A DNA stretch of 64,000 nucleotides from Amorphochlora amoebiformis (Eukaryota > Cercozoa > Chlorarachniophyceae). Below the pieces are notes generated by a model. The model made no database searches. It was given only the letters and a program-made list of their open reading frames with translations, and was not told the DNA's origin. The DNA lies in the NCBI GenBank assembly GCA_054601695.1, contig BAAHQB010000089.1, forward strand, positions 248,001 to 312,000. Direction: 5' to 3'. The first letter of the stretch is position 1, and each line of letters opens with the position of its first letter. This document shows, piece after piece, positions 1 through 57,778 of this stretch. The translations under genes and the position numbers were made by a program.

Positions 1-40
1 GTGGAGTATGTTACGTATGCATCTCCCGTCCGGTAGTTAA

Positions 41-116
<76 letters not shown>

Positions 117-497
117 CGCGCGCGCGCGCGCGCGCGCGTTGCGTCGCGCGCGCGCGCGCGCGCGCGCGACGGATCGGCGTGGCGCCGCGCGCGCGCGCGC
201 GCGCGCGCGCGCGCGCGCGCGCGCGCGCGCGCGCGCGGCGCGCGCGCGCGCGCCGCGCGCGCGCGCGCGCGCGCGCGCGCGCGCGCGCGCGCGCGCGCGC
301 GCGCGCGCGCGCGCGCGCGGCGCGCGGGCGCGCGCGCGCGCGCGCGCGCGCGCGCGCGCGCGCGCGCGCGCGCGCGCGCGCGCGCGCGCGCGCGCGCGCG
401 CGCGCGGGGCGCGTGCGCGCGCGCGCGCGCGCGCGCGCGCGGGCGCATAAATATGTCTACATGCATCTATATAATTATCTATATATGTATGTATATA

Positions 498-588
<91 letters not shown>

Positions 589-701
589 ATACATATATAT
601 ATACACATATATATATATATATGTGTGTGGGTGTATGTTAAGTATATGCATCTCCCGTCGCTATATACATATTATTATTATACTATTATTATTACTATTA
701 C

Positions 702-735
<34 letters not shown>

Positions 736-796
736 GTTATTATATATATATATATATAGATCGATTGGTTTAAGAAAGAAAACTGCAAGTGGGGGA

Positions 797-840
<44 letters not shown>

Positions 841-1017
841 TATATATATATAAATATATATATAAATACATATATATATATATACCTATATATATATATA
901 TATATTATATATATATATATATATCTCAGATCGATGGGTTTAAGAAAGAAAACTTCAACTCGGGGCAGATTGCAAGTACGCTCAAGTTCTTTGTCAAGGA
1001 TGTTGAAAATGGCCAGG

Positions 1018-1057
<40 letters not shown>

Positions 1058-1109
1058 GTATATTTGTATATATGTGTGTATGTGCATTTTAAGGGATTTC
1101 GAGAACGTG

Positions 1110-1179
<70 letters not shown>

Positions 1180-1236
1180 AGGTCCAGGGAGTCGCTACTG
1201 AGGATGAGTACCAACTAGAGGATTTGGAGGTATATA

Positions 1237-1300
<64 letters not shown>

Positions 1301-1464
1301 ATATATATATGTAATATATATATATAGAACGATATTTCCCATTGACACACACGTTCCATTCTTAAATTTCCCCAAAAAAATCGAAAACAGAAGGAGCGCT
1401 TTTTTGTAAAAATCTACTCACACACCTCTGCACTTAAAAAACCTATATACGCACTATGTACACA

Positions 1465-1531
<67 letters not shown>

Positions 1532-1582
1532 TAACCGGCTTCATACAACCTGTTACAAGTGTCTATATATGTAAATAGATAG

Positions 1583-1650
<68 letters not shown>

Positions 1651-1730
1651 TGTAGAAAGTGACTTCATGCAACCTGCTTCAAGTTCCATATATGTATATG
1701 TATGTATATATATATATATACGTATATATG

Positions 1731-1765
<35 letters not shown>

Positions 1766-1809
1766 ATATAGGTTGTAGAAAGCGACTTCATGCAAGCTGT
1801 AACAAGTGT

Positions 1810-1852
<43 letters not shown>

Positions 1853-1939
1853 TTGTAGAAAGCGACTTCATGCAAGCTGTAACAAGTGTCCGGACTATGG
1901 ATTTCAAGAGACAGTGGGAATCTCTGGGATCTGCCCAGG

Positions 1940-2007
<68 letters not shown>

Positions 2008-2253
2008 ATGTGTGTATGTGTGCATGTATGTGTATATATATAGAGAGAGAGATTTCAAAATACGCCTCAGGAGGCCAACGTAGACGTTGGAACATAATCT
2101 TGCCGGAATTTTTTTTTTTCTTTTTCTTATTTTTAATTTTCGGGTTTTTTTTTTCGGTGAAAATAATTACTTTTTTGGACCTTTGCGACAAATTAGGCGG
2201 TGAAAAAGTTCAAGCTGCCTGAAGTGGACGATCTACAGAGTGCTGTGGATGGT

Positions 2254-2318
<65 letters not shown>

Positions 2319-2369
2319 ATATTTAAGTATATGTCCTGAAGTGGACGATCTACAGAGTGCTGTGGATGG

Positions 2370-2419
<50 letters not shown>

Positions 2420-2637
2420 ATTTAAGTATATGTCCTGGACGATCTACAGAGTGCTGTGGATGGTTATATATATATATATATATATATAGTTATATATATA
2501 TATATATAAGTATATGTACGTATATATACATATATATATATATACATATATATATATACATATATATATATATTGTATATTAAGTTTTCTTATGTGCTCA
2601 ATACACATACATGTGAAAACATTCACTTAATATTATA

Positions 2638-2688
<51 letters not shown>

Positions 2689-2744
2689 CATATATATCAA
2701 CAAACATAAATACACATAAACACACAATACATACACATACACAA

Positions 2745-2784
<40 letters not shown>

Positions 2785-2841
2785 CCTTAGGTGTGATGAA
2801 CGTGTTGGGAATGGGTGCTTGTGAGACCATGAATGAGGTTG

Positions 2842-2906
<65 letters not shown>

Positions 2907-2939
2907 ATGTATTAAAATATATCTTTGTATAATAAATAG

Positions 2940-2980
<41 letters not shown>

Positions 2981-3082
2981 GTTCCGGAGAATGCGAGGTC
3001 GCATGGTGTGTTTATGGCCGGAAAGTTTCTAACAGGGGGTCGGGCTCTTCCTGTTTTGTGCAAAGCCGGTGAATATTATGTG

Positions 3083-3141
<59 letters not shown>

Positions 3142-3175
3142 ATGTGCAAAGCCAGTGAATGTATATATATTTGTA

Positions 3176-3208
<33 letters not shown>

Positions 3209-3264
3209 GAACAATATCAGGGTTTATGCTTGATCAGAAGCACGGTGTCACTCTTAAGGTACCT

Positions 3265-3304
<40 letters not shown>

Positions 3305-3384
3305 ATAATATATATATATATATATATATATATTTGAAGTATATATATATATAGGTATTAATAACAGCATACGAATGATTAAAA

Positions 3385-3457
<73 letters not shown>

Positions 3458-3487
3458 TATGTACAAGTGTGTGTGTGTGTGTGTTTT

Positions 3488-3528
<41 letters not shown>

Positions 3529-3626
3529 CATACATATTATATATATACATATAATGTATTATATATTTCCAGGTACACATACATATTTTTCTACATGTAT
3601 AATAGATTATGTACATACAAAATGAA

Positions 3627-3671
<45 letters not shown>

Positions 3672-3862
3672 CAATACATATATATATATATATAGATATA
3701 AATATATATACATATACATATATATAAATATATATATATATACATATATATGTATCTATATCTACATACATAAAAATACAAATAAACATATTCTTACACA
3801 AGGTCGCCATCCGCTGCCCAGACAACAACGTAGCAAACTTGCTGGCCAGTTCCGTTCGATAA
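1..3862 (+). CDS. COPG: coatomer subunit gamma (gamma-COP), 3' part, C-terminal appendage
   Basis: Gamma-COP is a subunit of the COPI coat on Golgi-to-ER vesicles; this is its C-terminal appendage. Exons (phases agree throughout): <1-32, 930-1016, 1182-1229, 1852-1938, 2197-2251, 2791-2837, 2981-3068, 3221-3258, 3803-3862 (TAA). Recognisable pieces in order are [27 protein letters not shown] (family EDEYVLEDLEV), [10 protein letters not shown] then DFKRQWES (family VTVADHIQKV...FEAAWDE), [20 protein letters not shown] (family FLGMHPCE), [16 protein letters not shown] and a C-terminus ANLLASSVR (family DIILASVG). The N-terminal trunk lies outside the window. The first visible exon is the least certain. 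Introns are (TA)n with (TG)n and carry many exon-edge copies. Confidence 0.9.
115..445. repeat. (CG)n dinucleotide tract
   Basis: About 330 bp of nearly pure CG dinucleotide with a few interruptions (138-148, 170-184, 405-416) directly follows a pure (TA)n tract at 46-114. It lies in an intron of gamma-COP. Alternating purine-pyrimidine CG can adopt Z-DNA. No other CG tract occurs in the window; everything else of this kind is TA, TG or CT. Confidence 0.9.
446..929. repeat. intronic TA, TTA and exon-edge copies
   Basis: The region is (TA)n with a (TTA/ATT)n block at 671-737. Two exon-edge copies are present: 640-660 repeats the 3' edge of the exon ending at 32 (shared ATGCATCTCCCGTC), and 753-795 is a diverged copy of the 5' edge of the exon at 930 (shared TTTAAGAAAGAAAAC). 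It is intron, not coding. Confidence 0.8.
1531..1851 (+). repeat. three upstream copies of a gamma-COP exon 5' edge
   Basis: Copies at about 1531-1562, 1650-1690 and 1770-1812 repeat the acceptor and first roughly 40 nt of the exon at 1852-1938 (core GACTTCATGCAAGCTGTAA). They are separated by (TA)n/(TG)n. The copy nearest the exon is identical to it, the middle one has several changes and the farthest is badly eroded. Each copy stops at the same point, just after GTGTCC or its variant, and runs into TA repeat. Confidence 0.85.
2252..2470 (+). repeat. two downstream copies of a gamma-COP exon 3' edge
   Basis: The 3' edge of the exon ending at 2251 (GATCTACAGAGTGCTGTGG plus the donor GTTATATA) is repeated at 2335-2375 and 2434-2468, each time followed by (TA)n. 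The donor is kept in both copies. A shorter copy of the edge ending at 3068 (GTGCAAAGCC) lies at 3144-3160. Confidence 0.85.
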
Positions 3863-4982
3863 AGGCCACTATGATCCAATCAGGAAGAACCTAAAACGGC
3901 TCTAGGCGACCTGAGGCGGAGAACATGCACCACCATCAACTCACTACAATGCAGTTCCGCAGAGAATCTAGAGAAGACACTTTGGCACAGAACACTAGTG
4001 ACCTTAGACCATGTAAGCGGCGGCGGCCTTCACGGTGACGGAAGTTTCAAGTCAAATTATACTCGTGTTAACTTCAAGTCTAGTTGGAAATCTAGATGCT
4101 AGAGATTTGTAGTAGCGTTGTAATAACGAATAACTGATAATTATATCATAACTTATATATGTCGACTGGATTTAGCACATCCAGACATGTTCAGCGTACT
4201 TCGACTGGTCCACGTGCAGCCTTAGATCCAGCAGATAGTAATTAATGTGTATCTTCCTAGTCGTGGGTGCGTGCTGTAACTAGGTAAGACTAACATTATT
4301 GTTTGTCTTGCATTCAATCTCTAGAATCTAGTCAATTCCATTGGGTTGAGCTTTCTAGTCGGTTCCAAAGCTTGTGTAATGCTACAGGAGTCGACATTTC
4401 CATGCTCTAGATTTAGTAGATGCTTGTGCCCTGGGCGTCATAGGTCACGACTTATTCTAGTTATTATTATTCTTAATATATATGTGGTATGATTAGATCG
4501 ATAGATCATGATTATAATTCATGATTAAGTCAGCAGCAGCTAGAGTAGAGCTACTAGACTACACAAATCTAGACAAATACTAGAAATAGTATCTAGAGTA
4601 TTCTAGGTATTTAGGTATTATCTGTAAACTAGATATATCTACTAAGACTTAATTTAGTTGTGGTTAGTCTAGTTACCTAGGTTATAGAGTTAGTGTCAAT
4701 TATGAACCAGTCTATGATCAGAGCGTTAACTTATAATTACTAGAATTATTTTCAACCAGTGACTGCACTATCCAGACTCGAGCGCTAGACTTTTAGTACT
4801 AAACTTATATATGGATATATATATATATTTTTATATATATATATATCCGTTGAAATCCACCCACAACTGAAACTTCACTAAAACTAAGATTACAATGGCA
4901 ATGGCATATCCAAATAATGGAAGATAAAGCTGAGATACATCTAACGGTACGCAAGATGCAGTATATATATACATATATATCT

Positions 4983-5015
<33 letters not shown>

Positions 5016-5288
5016 TACCTAGGATACGCGATATATTTTTTTAGATCCTACTGAAATAATAAAAAAAGATTCAACACAACCAATCGAAGGTTGCTGCAGA
5101 TCTGTACAAAATACTACATGTATTAGGCTGATATGACCTATATTCCCATGACGCAGTGAATAATGATCCTCTTCACGATAATCATGTCATCTGAAGCTTC
5201 ATGATTGTCGAAGGATTAATAAAGAAAACAAACAAGAAGATATGTATGCAGTATATATGTATATATATATATATATAAATATCTATAT

Positions 5289-5331
<43 letters not shown>

Positions 5332-5790
5332 CGATTATATTGCGGAACCCGAGAACGCGACGGAATCCAGATAAGAAAAAAAACTTCGCCGAAGACGAAA
5401 GATAACAGGAAAAAAATAAAAAATTAAAACTAAAAAAAATAGAAAATACTGAAAATTCATTCGGTCGGGTAAAAAATCACACTTTTTTTTAAGAATGAGC
5501 TGTTGGTCTAAGCTCGAATGGGTATTTCACTTAGAACGGATATATATGGGTAACGAAAACAACGTAGAAAACCAATGCGCACGGCTTTCCGAGCACGAAA
5601 AATTCGAATTCCCGAAAGGGAAGAGGGAGAAAATTAGTGTGGAAAAAAACCGAAAAAAAAATGAAAAGTTTTCCATATTCGTTTTACTGATGATGACGAC
5701 TTGCAGTGATAAGATTTTTTTTTTATTTTCCTTTTCTTTGGGTTGTAGAATTTTAGCTAATATTGAAAGATGATTAGAGAGAGAGAAAAA
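3863..5790. other. intergenic spacer, CTAG-rich, downstream of gamma-COP
   Basis: No exon is recognised. About 4080-4800 carries roughly 25 CTAG tetranucleotides (many in TCTAGA or ACTAG) in 700 bp, far above chance, and has no telomeric repeat. TA blocks sit at 4805-4850, 4962-5012 and 5243-5326. 5340-5780 is A-rich; an open frame at 5495-5773 looks non-coding. Polyadenylation signals cannot be placed with confidence. Confidence 0.6.
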
Positions 5791-5801
5791 GAGTGGTCAA
5801 A

Positions 5802-5879
5802 ATGGGACTTCTGAGACGAATTTACAACGAGGAACCCAAGAACAACGATGGATCTGTGAAGGCAAGAGCGGGGAAATGA
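5802..5879 (+). CDS. possible 25-residue ORF or first exon, unknown
   Basis: An ATG in context TCAAAATGG opens a frame reading [16 protein letters not shown] and then a short basic tail to TGA at 5877-5879. The composition resembles real protein rather than repeat translation. GTGAAG or GCAAGA inside it could be a donor, and a good acceptor (TTTCTCACAG) follows at about 5931-5940, so this may instead be a first exon. I do not recognise it and found no convincing second exon. Confidence 0.25.
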   Translation: MGLLRRIYNEEPKNNDGSVKARAGK

Positions 5880-5941
5880 TGAGAGAAAGATAAGTCTAAA
5901 AAGCAGGTCTAAGCTCTTCTTTTCGAATGCTTTCTCACAGC

Positions 5942-5947
5942 CCTGAG

Positions 5948-5995
<48 letters not shown>

Positions 5996-6208
5996 ACATA
6001 TGTATATATGTGTATGTATATATATATATGTATATGTATAGATATATATTTAAATACATACATATATATATATATATGTTTAAATAGATACATACATATA
6101 TATATATATATGTATGTATATATGTATGTATGTATATATATATATATGTATATGTATGTTTAAATACATACATATATATATATATATATGTATATATACA
6201 CATATATT

Positions 6209-6257
<49 letters not shown>

Positions 6258-6305
6258 GTGCATATATATATATAATATATATGTATATGTGTGTGTATAT
6301 ACAGA

Positions 6306-6372
<67 letters not shown>

Positions 6373-6472
6373 TAACATATACATATGCATCCGACTATAT
6401 TTTTTGGTTCAGGCAAGTAATACCGTAGAATATTAAAAGTACAACCACTTTTCATGAAATGATGCAAATATA

Positions 6473-6511
<39 letters not shown>

Positions 6512-6650
6512 CATGTATGTGTATTATATATTTAACATAGACAACATATGCATTGGACTATTTTTTTTAATATGTACTTCAGACACGTAAATACTGTAGG
6601 ATATTAACAAATATAACCTTTTTCATTAAAGGATGCACTGTATTTAAACG

Positions 6651-6694
<44 letters not shown>

Positions 6695-6897
6695 CACATA
6701 AACACATATATACATAATACTCACATACATAAACACATGTAAATATATAATATTACAAGATACACATTACAAGGCATACATATACATATATACATACATT
6801 TATATATGAAACATATCACACGTACAGCAAAAACTGACTTTTCTCTGTGATCTGACTCAATATTCCTATCTAGGGGGTTCGCTAGCCAGGTCCTATA

Positions 6898-6952
<55 letters not shown>

Positions 6953-7157
6953 ACATATATCGACACATTTACACTAGAAATACAGAATATCAATAATGTG
7001 GTAGCATATACACACACAAACGTATACCTACATATGTGTAAATATATGTCTATTAATGATTTGATCGAGCACCCGTAATTGTTATTCTCTCTCTCACACA
7101 CACACACGATATGTACAACACTGTATATATATATTTACATTACATAAATATATGCGG

Positions 7158-7250
<93 letters not shown>

Positions 7251-7264
7251 ATTACAGGAATATA

Positions 7265-7324
<60 letters not shown>

Positions 7325-7325
7325 C

Positions 7326-7358
<33 letters not shown>

Positions 7359-7411
7359 CTGCTATTGTAGATGTGCAAATTCTAGCTTCCCTAAACCCCA
7401 TCCTTATTCTC
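5942..7411. repeat. TA/TG microsatellites with an imperfect tandem duplication
   Basis: The region is mostly (TA)n with (TG)n at 5984-5994 and 7232-7250. Two related blocks of about 100 bp, 6385-6475 and 6540-6640, share an ATGCATCCGACTATATTTTT-like start, a GTAATACCGTAGAATATTAA-like middle and a TTTTCAT end with about 75 percent identity by eye. A unique piece at 6815-6895 is not assigned. This is spacer beyond the HNH gene 3' end. Confidence 0.55.
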
Positions 7412-7446
7412 TTACCACGGCGCCTTGGCGTCAACGAAGGACCTGC

Positions 7447-7492
<46 letters not shown>

Positions 7493-7717
7493 TTAATACA
7501 TGCAAATACAGGTATCTCCGTAGGTACCATGTTGAATTTGAGCGACATTATATTTGCAATGAAATTTTGAAAATTTTACCTAAGATCAGGATGGTTCGAT
7601 AGATCTTGGATACTGTTGTACTGCATAGCTAGAGAACGCTCATCTATGCGCTTGTGGACCTAAAGGAATTTGTACAAGTTAATATTATATAATATTATAT
7701 ATATATATATATATGTG

Positions 7718-7777
<60 letters not shown>

Positions 7778-7977
7778 AAGAAGATTTGCATAGATTCTAC
7801 CTCATCATGGCAATGACAGCATAGGCAGTAGAATCTATGCAAATATTATATGCATATTATATATATATATATATATATATCTATATATATATATATATAT
7901 ATGTATAGAATATTTGCGTAGATTCTACCTCATCATGGCATTGACGGCATAGACATACTCCGGAGGCGCGCTCCTGG

Positions 7978-8023
<46 letters not shown>

Positions 8024-8055
8024 GTATACATACATTACACTATAAACATGTATAT

Positions 8056-8116
<61 letters not shown>

Positions 8117-8172
8117 ATATAATATATACATGTATAACTGTATTTAACATAATACATATATAATAGATATTG

Positions 8173-8228
<56 letters not shown>

Positions 8229-8490
8229 TATAAATATATTTAAATATATATATAGTAACCTCTCTCGTGAAGCGCAATTGACACCACCGCTTACTATGCG
8301 TTGCTCTGAGATACATATGTTTTAGGCACTTATATATCTCAAAACAATGTTATTTACCTCAGTCATGATTGCAAATATTGTATATTTGAGATACCTATGT
8401 TACAGGCACTAATGTATCTGTGAAAAAGAATTTTTGAAAATTATTTTTAATGTGGTCATGTATTGTATTAGATAGCTACATGTATGTATA

Positions 8491-8544
<54 letters not shown>

Positions 8545-8555
8545 TTATATATATT

Positions 8556-8608
<53 letters not shown>

Positions 8609-9021
8609 GTTCATATAATACCCACGCATTATGGAAGATATGTCAAAATCTCAACATGAGTATATTCGTAAAACAAAATATAATACAAGACTCATCCAAT
8701 ACGTACTCATCCAATACATACTAACAATAACATCTCTCCAAAATCCTCCTTAGCTTCATGATCTACCAATTAAAGTCAATATCAAAGTTTACCTGGGAAT
8801 CAAGTGGTGAAACGTCATCTCTCCCTCACTCGTCTCACACAACTTGCAAAAGTCCGTGTTCATAGCTCGCGCCTGACAACCGAGAACAACTAGAAGTTAG
8901 ATATACGGAAGAGAAAAGACCATTGCTGTGTAACTGAAAATTTGAAATCTACGTTTGTAATCGATGTAGCGATTTGCTTGACTACCTTATCGAGCCCAAT
9001 TCGGTTGCCCAGAGCTGCCAT
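7412..9021 (-). CDS. small HNH-type zinc/nuclease-fold protein
   Basis: Exons on the minus strand: 9021-8986, 8872-8793, 8305-8260, 7973-7929, 7659-7580, 7442-7412 (TAA). They total 318 nt, or 105 residues, with all phases consistent. The order of motifs is CKLC, TFHHLIPRATHSKRW, CLCRQCHDEVHK and a C-terminal NHPDLRSFVDAKAPW. The paired CxxC, the HH and the CxxCHxxxH match the beta-beta-alpha metal fold of small eukaryotic HNH proteins; catalysis is inferred. The start chosen is the first ATG in the exon running from 9076 (MAALGNRIG). An alternative 5' exon 9518-9295 with a signal-like N-terminus (MRYVLFTCLLSVFLF) also joins in phase, but it is antisense to a plausible plus-strand exon. Confidence 0.8.
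7785..7928 (-). repeat. exon-edge copy forming an inverted repeat
   Basis: A copy of the 3' edge of the exon ending at 7929 (minus sense TGCCATGATGAG then GTAGAATC) lies downstream at about 7788-7822. It is followed by an inverted partner: ATTTGCATAGATTCTAC is answered by GTAGAATCTATGCAAAT at about 7829-7845, which could fold as a hairpin. Confidence 0.7.
8308..8425. repeat. imperfect direct repeat in an HNH intron
   Basis: GAGATACATATGTTTTAGGC at about 8308 and GAGATACCTATGTTACAGGC at about 8388 are related blocks, each followed by ACTtATaTATCT-like sequence. They lie in the intron between the exons at 8793 and 8305. No function is apparent. Confidence 0.5.
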
Positions 9022-9345
9022 CTCGGCCGTATGTGCGCGTAAGATGTTGTCAGGGTGCTTGATATTCCTCCGTACGCTAGAGAACAGAACAGGAGAACAA
9101 TCAGGACAAATACCAGTCGATTCCGATTGTACACCAAGAATTTCTCAAAGAACTGTTATCCTCAAGATTCTAAACCCTTTCCCGAATGCCATCCATAGGA
9201 AGAATGTCCTATGGACTATACATGTGAGCTACCGATCCAATCTCCTTCCCAGCTCTAGCTTCCGAGTCAAAGGTGTTAAAGCAAGAATGTCTACCTGTTG
9301 GATAGCTTTGAGCGTGCGACGCGGCTGTACTTCTGCGCCTGACAG

Positions 9346-10499
9346 CCCAAGATACTCGATTTATCCCTGTGGGAAGAGAGACGGGGAGATAGCGTTGTTG
9401 ATCCCGATGCCAGGCCGGAAGAGGATAAGCGTGGCGATGAGCCGGATGGCACGGGCCAAAAAGTGTACATCGAGAAAAGGAAAACGGAGAGCAAGCAGGT
9501 GAAGAGTACGTATCTCATAATGGGTCGTAAGAAGGGATTTTGGTGTAGTTTGGAAGGGGTTTTAGGGGGGTTTGAGCCGTCGTCTGGGGCAGGGGAACGG
9601 ATGCTTCAGGCCTTTTGGTTTACGTTCCCTCCAGGGTTGGAGCCGACAAATTAAAAAAAATACAACATTTTCTTCTTCCCGTGGATATATTTAGATAATT
9701 CCATCTGAGATGCTTATAATTCTCCTAAGAATTGCCATCAATCGGCGAAAACTCTTGGTTTTGGAGCATACACAATGGCTGATCGCTGACCTGTTGATGG
9801 GGACGGGCCAGATGACCTTGTTTCCTGTGGTAGCGGAGTCTGGATAACTGATTTCCCCCGCCAGAAAGATAGTTACGATCATAACTTCGATAGCGTAGAA
9901 TCAGGCAGCAAACGTAGAGTCTAATTCGCGATGTTAATTTTATACAATTTCAGATTAACCTACGTTGTCTGTTTTGTCGAGTTGACCTTCGAATGAAATT
10001 GCAGATGCATAAGTATCCACGAATCTGAGTTGCAATAACATCAACTCGGCCTCAGTCCTCAAGCAGTAGTGTCAGTCTCTAGATATATCTAGTCTATGCA
10101 CTGAAATTGAAATTGAATCATCGGATAATTCTAGTAATTATGGAATTAGTACTCAGACCAACCATTCGGTCCAATTTAGTGATGATGCACCAAATATGAA
10201 CTACTGATGTTATAAGTTTAGAAGTTTATTCATAATCAAGTAAATAATTTCATAATAATTCTATCGACTTGAAACAAAGTTTGTTTGGGGAGTTCTAGTT
10301 GATTGGATTCACCTCGTATTTTTAGATCAACTTCAACAATCAGGGCATCGCGCACGCAACTAATGAAGGAAACGAGATGGTGATTATATACAAGAGGAAG
10401 GGGGCGTCGGAGGCCAGGTTGACTGTTGCGGAGGCTGAGGGAACAAAGATACTCATTTACGTTTGGGATCCTGAAGGTCTAGGATCTCTCCAATGCTAG
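9346..10499 (+). CDS. tentative unrecognised gene X, three exons, 5' end missing
   Basis: Three plus-strand blocks have good acceptors and join in phase 0: 9346-9498 (charged, starts PKILDLSLWEERRG), 9695-9829 (SEMLIILLRIAINRRKLLVL) and 10326-10499 (GNEMVIIYKRKGASEARL, later KILIYVWDPEG, ends TAG). Composition is protein-like and the last block has stops on the opposite strand. No family is recognised. The initiating exon was not found, and an in-frame TGA lies just before the first acceptor. The last exon overlaps the minus-strand U-box stop by 47 bp, unless it ends at the internal GTCTAG donor. Confidence 0.4.
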
Positions 10500-11484
10500 A
10501 AGCATGAATCGCACTGCGTATACAGTGATTTGGTATAAGGTTTGTCGAGGTAAGAGGAAGATTGGTAGTGGGAGAGCGGTTATTCTTCTTAAGCCAGTGC
10601 TGAATGGCATTCCGTTCGTATCTGATGATCGAAAACAATGATCAATCGCCGCAAACATTCCTCGAAGATTATGCTTACGTATGTCCATCCGCGCAGACGA
10701 CGGGATCTTGCATCACCTGCAGTGTAATGGGGCATCGGAAACTCAACGTCCCCAGATTGTCCTCAATCCCGAGGAGGGAAGTCGCGCGAGACACCCACAT
10801 GCAGCACATGCAGGCATCTGTTTTCTTATCATTCGTTGATAGAAATCGCGTTGCAGGTACGATTCCTACAACGTAGGCGCCGATGATTACGCAAGCTATC
10901 ACGATGCCAACCTACCCAAACACACCACGCAAAACACAACAGAAGGATTAGGGCTTTTGCGATCAACATGCAGCAATCTGAATTATCATATCCCGTGTCC
11001 TCTCACACTCCCAGCCCATGTGCAATACAGTGTAGGTGTGCATGATACAGGACTACCCCTACCCTGCCTCCCTATCTTCATGGTACATGCAAACCGGCCA
11101 GTCGGTGTCAAGAGTGAGAACTTTACCACACACCTCTCTTACGAGCTGGTCTCGCTCCGCAACATCCCCAGAATATCGCGATTCGAGCTTATGCTGGGTC
11201 TGGGCCATGTAGTCTTTGAGTGGCACGGCTCGCTGGCGCGTGGCCACATGGGGTTGCACACGTCGACTGATTCCCGATAGGGACACGAAGGCAAGGACTA
11301 GCACCATAGACAGGGCGAATCCCGCAACTAAGCCGAGTAGGAACATCCAAGGGCTTGCGATCTCTCGAGCCTTCTTCTTCGGAGGGTCTCCTGTGGATCC
11401 TATGGGCAGCATGGCCTGGTGCCGGGAAGGTCGCAGCGGAACAGATCGCTTGGCGGGGTGGTCCGTCTTCTGGTCGCGTTTCAC
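10453..11484 (-). CDS. membrane-anchored U-box protein (probable E3 ubiquitin ligase)
   Basis: U-box proteins recruit E2 enzymes for ubiquitin transfer. The certain part is two exons, 10911-10679 and 10621-10453 (TGA), joined through a T codon: FRCPITLQVMQDPVVCADGH then YERNAIQHWLKKNNRSP and TNLPLTSTNLIPNHC. This covers the full U-box with its CPIT, DPVV, DGxTYER and TNxPL signatures. Upstream, an ATG at 11484 opens about 140 residues with one transmembrane helix (WMFLLGLVAGFALSMVLVLA); the 10911 exon starts with a second hydrophobic stretch (VGIVIACVIIGAYVVGIV). How the two parts are spliced is unresolved; GTAAAG at about 11123 or GTAGGG at 11065 are candidate donors. The tail after the U-box is short. 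Confidence 0.75.
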
Positions 11485-12011
11485 TTGTCACTGTGGGTGG
11501 TCACACGTGGGAATTTTTAACTGAACGGGCGGATGATATAAGCTATAAACACCAAAGTCTGTGCATATGAGCCAAGTTCTCAGAACTTGGAGACAGAGTC
11601 GGACGCGACGGGGTTTTCTGGACGAACTCGAGTCATGAGAACTGTAATGTTAAAGGTACCATTAGGGTGCATTAGGTTAGGTTTGGATGTCAGTGCCAGG
11701 CCCAGTGGTGGGGGTCGTGGGACACCATGGGGTATTCTCTCTAAATAGGGGTAAATATGCAAAGTATCCCCTATCGATATCCAATGCCATCCAACTAAAA
11801 AATTCGGTCATTGCGTGTGACACGCCCTGCTACAGCGTGACTATGCAGTGTGACATTTCCTTAAATCTGCGCACATTGCGTGACGTATTGTATTGTCACA
11901 TATTACACATCGGAAGGTCACCTGATGGAATACCCTGGTCTGTAATTTGGTTGCACAGCTCTTTTATTTTCAGCCGAGCCGCCTTCCGCAGTGGCTACGG
12001 CAAGCCCTTCG
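11485..12011. promoter_or_regulatory. shared divergent promoter region (U-box / SAM carrier)
   Basis: This is 527 bp between two divergent start codons, without TA or telomeric repeats. Between 11812 and 11900 the core GTGAC or its complement recurs five times (GCGTGTGACA, GCGTGAC, GTGTGACA, TTGCGTGACGTA, TTGTCACA), one of them a TGACGTA element of the kind bound by bZIP factors. No TATA box is obvious. Regulatory function is inferred from position and repetition only. Confidence 0.4.

Positions 12012-57778
<45,767 letters not shown>

Noticed and set aside
11-583. Long open frames of alternating Ala-Arg and Tyr-Ile on both strands
   Set aside because: They are translations of (CG)n and (TA)n dinucleotide arrays, open in several frames at once; no start context, splice sites or homology.
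5495-5773. 92-codon plus-strand frame
   Set aside because: A-rich spacer with no motif, biased Lys/Phe content and no splice context; not convincing as protein.
8942-9502. 186-codon plus-strand frame
   Set aside because: Runs antisense through well-supported HNH exons and is in a different frame from the gene X block; no recognisable motif.
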